Source: Spirosoma sp. KCTC 42546
GTDB taxonomy: Bacteria > Bacteroidota > Bacteroidia > Cytophagales > Spirosomataceae
NCBI RefSeq assembly: GCF_006965485.1
Contig: NZ_CP041360.1
Location: 7,606,501-7,670,500 of the forward strand
Direction of reading: 5' to 3'
Length of the DNA: 64,000 bases
Within the stretch, counting starts at the first letter, position 1. Each line of letters opens with the position of its first letter. The position numbers were made by a program, and so were the translations under genes. Positions 60,788-64,000 of the stretch are shown in pieces. The notes beneath the pieces are model-generated. The model ran no database searches. It was not told the origin of the DNA and was given only the letters and a program-made list of their open reading frames with translations.

Positions 60788-61696
60788 ATGCGTATTGCCA
60801 TTTTATCGGCTAAGGCCGATTTATATTCTACTCAACGACTTCTCGAAGCCGCCAGTCAGCGTGGCCACGAGGGAATTGTAGTTAATCATTTGAATTGTCA
60901 GGTCATGATTGAAGGCGGCAAGCCTTCGGTACTTTACCAAGGCCAGGAACTGGATTCGCTCGATGCGGTGGTACCGCGCATTGGAGCTTCCGTAACTGAC
61001 TACGGTTGTACGGTTGTCCGGCAGTTTGAGATGATGGGCGTGTTCACAACCGCCAAATCACAGGCAATTCTGCGCTCGCGGAACAAGCTGCGGAGTTTGC
61101 AAGTCCTCTCAAAAGCGGGGGTCGGCTTACCCAAAACAGTGTTTGCCAACCATCCTAAAAATGGCGACATTACTCAACTCATTCAGCTCGTTGGCGGCCC
61201 GCCAGTAGTGATTAAGTTACTGGAAGGAACGCAGGGCATTGGCGTTGTGCTGGCCGAAACAACCAAAGCGGCCAAGTCCACCATCGAAGCCTTCTACGGC
61301 CTGAAAAAGAACGTGTTAGTCCAGGAATTTATCGCCGAGTCCAAAGGCTCCGACATTCGGGCGTTTGTCATTGGCGGGCGCGTAATAGGTGCCATGAAAC
61401 GGCAGGGCGTTGAAGGTGACTTCCGGTCCAATATTCACCGGGGTGGCAATGCTGTTTCGGTAGCACTTACTCCGGAAGAAGAACATACCGCCCTGGAAGC
61501 TGCCCGCGCATTGGGCCTGAAAGTAGCCGGGGTTGATATGCTCCAATCGGAACGTGGCCCGCTGGTGCTGGAAGTCAACTCATCGCCAGGGCTGGAAGGC
61601 ATCGAAACCGCCACAGGAACCGACGTTGCTACCCAGATCATTGCCTACATCGAAGACAAAATCCGCGCCGACGAAGGGGACACGGTGGGGGTTTAA
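60788..61696 (+). CDS. rimK: RimK, ribosomal protein S6 L-glutamate ligase
   Basis: A 302-residue ATP-grasp ligase that adds glutamates to the C-terminus of ribosomal protein S6 (or makes poly-alpha-glutamate). Typical parts: [71 protein letters not shown] (ATP-binding loop), [30 protein letters not shown] and [13 protein letters not shown] (metal-binding Glu and Asn). Full length. It follows the RimB-like protease gene directly, which supports a modify-and-trim pair. An AATG palindrome separates it from the next gene. Confidence 0.95.
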   Translation: MRIAILSAKADLYSTQRLLEAASQRGHEGIVVNHLNCQVMIEGGKPSVLYQGQELDSLDAVVPRIGASVTDYGCTVVRQFEMMGVFTTAKSQAILRSRNKLRSLQVLSKAGVGLPKTVFANHPKNGDITQLIQLVGGPPVVIKLLEGTQGIGVVLAETTKAAKSTIEAFYGLKKNVLVQEFIAESKGSDIRAFVIGGRVIGAMKRQGVEGDFRSNIHRGGNAVSVALTPEEEHTALEAARALGLKVAGVDMLQSERGPLVLEVNSSPGLEGIETATGTDVATQIIAYIEDKIRADEGDTVGV

Positions 61697-61703
61697 AAGT
61701 GAT

Positions 61704-61798
61704 AATGAACAATGGATAATGTAGAATGAACAATGTAGTTTTACCCATTATTCATTCTACATTATCCATTGTTCATTTTACATTATTCATTGTTCATT
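61704..61798. repeat. 32-bp-arm palindrome, AATG-word class, with a word extension
   Basis: Arms 61704-61735 and 61746-61777 pair over 32 bp with one mismatch, each made of AATGAACAATGGATAATG-type words. The right side continues for two further words (61778-61798) that have no partner. It ends 2 nt before the ATG of the next gene. Confidence 0.93.
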
Positions 61799-61800
61799 AA

Positions 61801-62352
61801 ATGGCCCTCGACTCTGATCTAAAGAAAGCTATTGTCCGAATGTCGGGCGTGGAGAAAGATAAACTATTGCTCCGTCTGATTGCGAAAGACGCTGTGCTTA
61901 CAGAACGCCTTCAGTTCGAGCTGGTGGAAGAAGGTAAGACGATTGATGAACGGCGTGGCCTGATCCGGGATTTTATTGACCGAACCGCTAATCTTCATGC
62001 TGATACACCCGGCTGGCTCATGATGGATATGCGCACAGTGAGTGGTTACATCAGTCGCCATCTAAAGGTTACGAAGGATAAATACGGTGAGGTCGAACTG
62101 ATGCTATATATGCTCAATACATTCTACGACCACAATGCTCATCTGCTTCAGAAGTACAACTCCCGAACCGACAAAGCAGCCGAGTACGTTGCCAAACGCA
62201 CCGACCAGGTCCTGAAAAAAGCCATCAAACTCGACCCCGATTACCACATCGAGTTTGCCGACGAGATCAACAAACTCCTGAGTTGGGTTAACTATACGGC
62301 CTCAGCGCACTATGCTCGCCAACTGGGCCTGCCCAAGGAGTGGCTGGTGTGA
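61801..62352 (+). CDS. helical protein of unknown function
   Basis: Not recognised. The 183 residues have no signal peptide and read as mostly helical: SDLKKAIVRMSGVEKDKLLL, ERLQFELVEEGKTIDERRGL, SGYISRHLKVTKDKYGEVEL and MLYMLNTFYDHNAHLLQKYN, with VLKKAIKLDPDYHIEFADEI near the end. The start at 61801 is the first ATG after the palindrome. The composition and the conserved look (W-L-M-M-D-M-R, N-T-F-Y-D) suggest a real cytoplasmic protein. It follows RimK on the same strand and may share its transcript. Confidence 0.75.
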   Translation: MALDSDLKKAIVRMSGVEKDKLLLRLIAKDAVLTERLQFELVEEGKTIDERRGLIRDFIDRTANLHADTPGWLMMDMRTVSGYISRHLKVTKDKYGEVELMLYMLNTFYDHNAHLLQKYNSRTDKAAEYVAKRTDQVLKKAIKLDPDYHIEFADEINKLLSWVNYTASAHYARQLGLPKEWLV

Positions 62353-62379
62353 GATTTTCACGGTCTTCCCTTTTGTTAG

Positions 62380-62482
62380 CATGCCGTAGGTATGCAAGAA
62401 TAGATGTGGTGGCACACCTACAACATACCGAATAATCTCTGGGATACTTTTTTACTATAAACATTTGATCGCTAAGCGATCA
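62380..62482. repeat. small hairpins in the gap after the helical protein
   Basis: GCATGCCGTAGGTATGC (62380-62396) is a near-perfect hairpin, and further pairing with CATACCG at 62426-62432 is possible. TGATCGCTAAGCGATCA (62466-62482) is a perfect 8-bp-arm palindrome. There is no T-run, so these are not clear terminators. The rest of the 218-bp gap shows nothing I can name except the element at 62521. Confidence 0.5.
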
Positions 62483-62520
62483 CGATCAGGCCGGGTTAAC
62501 TCAATAAACTACCAACCCAA

Positions 62521-62550
62521 CTGGCAAGGGTTATTACCCACGCCAACCAG
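62521..62550. repeat. degenerate copy of the GCTGGCACGGGT hairpin
   Basis: CTGGCAAGGGTTATTACCCACGCCA-type hairpin: TGGCAAGGGT (62522-62531) and ACCCACGCCA (62536-62545) pair at most positions, with CTGG and CCAG at the ends. It lies 20 nt beyond the stop codon of the minus-strand barrel gene, like the copies at 8105 and 33681 that follow stop codons. Confidence 0.55.
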
Positions 62551-62570
62551 AAGCCAATGAAACCTGCTCG

Positions 62571-63329
62571 TCAAAAACTATACGCCAACGCCAGCCCAAA
62601 TGCCCGAACGCCGTAGTAGGGCCCGTTTAAAGTAGCGGTGATGGTTGGTAGATTCAGGGATGATTGCACTGTGTAGAGTGGCAGTTGCGTATTGTCGATA
62701 TCGCTTTTCAATTTCACAATATCGGCCGGTTTCAGACTGGGCCAGAGTGGATCTTCTCCCGTGAACGTAGATTTCACATTTGTGCCATAGAAGGGCCCCA
62801 GCAACCACAAATCGAGGCCGATGTGTTTACCAAATAGCCATTGGTAACCCAGCAAAATGCCAGCTCCTCCCCCACTAAAACTAGCATTCAGATGCGCATG
62901 GTGTAGAATACCATCGCTGGGTGTATAGGTATAATCATTGCTGATATCCATACTGGCGTACCGCACGAAGGGGGCAACGTACCAGCCCGTGGGCGCGTGC
63001 CCCGCCAGATATAGCCGGTATTCGAGGGTTGCAATTCGCTTGGTAAACAGCGTCGTTTCAATCGCCCGTCGGGCATCCTGATTATCCCCATATTGATTCA
63101 GAAGTGCATCCTTGAATGGCAGTGGCGCATCGGACGAAAAACTACCCGAAAGCGTCAGGGAACTATGTCGATTTAAAACGCGCTCAACTTGCGCGGTGTA
63201 ACTATTGACAACAACACCCGACATATTAAACTTAACAACAGTCCGGTTCGTGAGTACCTGCGCCTGTGCATTTATAAGGCATAGCTCAATAGCCAGTAAA
63301 GTCAGCAGCAAACGTGATTGGGTTTTCAT
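62571..63329 (-). CDS. DUF3575-like outer-membrane barrel protein
   Basis: A 252-residue protein with signal peptide MKTQSRLLLTLLAIELCLIN ending near AQAQ. It shows alternating strands (VVVNSYTAQVERVLNRHSSL, GWYVAPFVRYASMDISNDY, GAGILLGYQWLFGKHIGLDL, YGVRAFGLALAYSF) and ends in Phe, as outer-membrane barrels do. The pattern of Y-x-x-x-x-R-x-L-N at the first strand fits the DUF3575 type. Function unknown. It is co-directional with the NHL protein gene that ends at the window edge, which starts upstream of it. Confidence 0.8.
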   Translation of the reverse strand: MKTQSRLLLTLLAIELCLINAQAQVLTNRTVVKFNMSGVVVNSYTAQVERVLNRHSSLTLSGSFSSDAPLPFKDALLNQYGDNQDARRAIETTLFTKRIATLEYRLYLAGHAPTGWYVAPFVRYASMDISNDYTYTPSDGILHHAHLNASFSGGGAGILLGYQWLFGKHIGLDLWLLGPFYGTNVKSTFTGEDPLWPSLKPADIVKLKSDIDNTQLPLYTVQSSLNLPTITATLNGPYYGVRAFGLALAYSF

Positions 63330-63366
63330 ACAGTTGATTGTTTATGGGTATGGGAGGATTCACTAT

Positions 63367-64000
63367 CTATTGCTGAATGACGATTTTCCGAATGGCCTGG
63401 TTAGTCAGATCGGCTACGTACAACACGCCCTTGCTGTCAATCGTAATAGACCGTATGTCACTAAACTTGGCGGTCGTGCCCGTACCATCGGCATAGCCCG
63501 TACCACTGCCAGCAATCGTCGTTACGGTACCATCGGGCGTAACCCGACGTATTAGTGTATTGTCTGCTACGTACAGATTTCCTTGTTTATCAGCCACTAA
63601 GCTGGTTATATTTCTGAACGTAGCAGCTGATCCTTTGCCGTCGGCAGTACCTAATACTCCCGGCTGGCCCGCCAGCAAACTGACCACACCTGCCGGAGTG
63701 ATTTTTCGGACACAGGCATTGGCATCCCCTACGTACAGATTACCATCGGTATCAAAGGCGAGTGCATCAGGGTTACTAAATTGAGTAGCACTCAATGTCC
63801 CATTGGCGTATCCTCGTGTGCCGCCCGCAAAAATGGAGAGGTTACTAGCGTGGAAAAGTCGAATAGCTGTGCCGTCGGAAATGTAGATATCACCGTTTGT
63901 TGCGGCAGCGAGACCATAAAAACCCAGCGGAGTACCAATCCCAATCGGTACGATAGCCGTGGTACTAACGACACCTGACGGCGTAATTTTTCGAATGGCA
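63367..64000 (-). CDS. NHL-repeat beta-propeller protein, 5' end cut by window
   Basis: The frame is open from the stop at 63367 to the window edge, giving about 210 residues. It consists of NHL repeats: NPDALAFDTDGNLYVGDANA, VRKITPAGVVSLLAGQPGVL, ITSLVADKQGNLYVADNTLI, RRVTPDGTVTTIAGSGTGYA and IRSITIDSKGVLYVADLTNQ, each with the N-L-Y-V-A-D core, and it ends in AIRKIVIQQ. Earlier repeats include TNGDIYISDGTAIR. The propeller probably binds a protein or ligand outside the cytoplasm. Its N-terminus is beyond the window, so signal and partners are unseen. It precedes the barrel protein gene by 38 bp on the same strand. Confidence 0.88.
   Translation of the reverse strand, partial: AIRKITPSGVVSTTAIVPIGIGTPLGFYGLAAATNGDIYISDGTAIRLFHASNLSIFAGGTRGYANGTLSATQFSNPDALAFDTDGNLYVGDANACVRKITPAGVVSLLAGQPGVLGTADGKGSAATFRNITSLVADKQGNLYVADNTLIRRVTPDGTVTTIAGSGTGYADGTGTTAKFSDIRSITIDSKGVLYVADLTNQAIRKIVIQQ

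Overview
The window reads as chromosomal DNA of a Bacteroidota bacterium, most like the Spirosoma/Cytophagaceae branch. Visible support: a SusC/SusD pair, other TonB-dependent receptors, an M4 protease ending in a type IX secretion sorting domain, DUF1080, DUF1501 and DUF1800 proteins, start codons without Shine-Dalgarno sequences, and promoters of the Bacteroidota form TTG-N20-TAnnTTTG. I saw no rRNA, tRNA, transposase, phage gene or CRISPR array.

Layout. 1-9150: a sugar-acid block on the minus strand (MFS symporter, Tat-exported enolase-superfamily dehydratase, exported RraA-like protein) diverges from a plus-strand secreted hydrolase operon (glutaminase-A-like, GH2, GH43-like); the shared spacer holds a TTTATGCAA dyad. 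9230-13530: a BlaI/M56 signalling operon whose two membrane metalloproteases are fused to TonB C-terminal domains, one also to a TonB-receptor-plug-like tail. 13540-18480: coiled-coil protein, M4 protease, a small secreted protein, a phosphohistidine phosphatase. 18600-23630: divergent DUF1080 proteins and a sorbosone-dehydrogenase-like propeller with cytochrome c. 23690-30500: barrel protein, cysteine-synthase-like enzyme, TonB receptor with glycerophosphodiesterase, small secreted protein. 30700-36440: DUF1800/DUF1501 pair, mycofactocin-type SDR with an AhpD-like protein, methionine aminotransferase. 36527-46087: a four-gene lipid-oxidation-like operon diverging from SusC-SusD-PhyH around two dyads. 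46159-52066: a minus-strand run of sensor kinase, response-regulator/thioredoxin-reductase-like fusion, UBP zinc finger, EgtB and EgtD (ergothioneine). 52194-64000: ChaN, SDR, six-hairpin glycosidase, a DxDDTAM-containing alpha-barrel-like protein, GlmU-like protein, HolB, RimB-like protease with RimK, barrel protein, and an NHL-repeat protein cut by the window edge.

The most striking unexplained signal is not a gene. About twenty gene junctions carry long inverted repeats built from near-tandem short words (AATGNATAATG, GGTTTACGG, GTTTGAGGTTTG, GGTCATTNNT, GGGAGGAAGGGG). Some have perfect arms of 35 to 40 bp, several end 0 to 16 bp before a start codon, and three appear to have run into coding sequence (the start of the aminotransferase, the C-terminus of the RimB-like protein, the N-terminus of EgtD). 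A separate short hairpin family, GCTGGCACGGGT-type, sits just after stop codons.

Limits: family calls come from motifs and sequence feel, without database searches. Start codons were chosen from signal peptides, overlaps and family N-termini.
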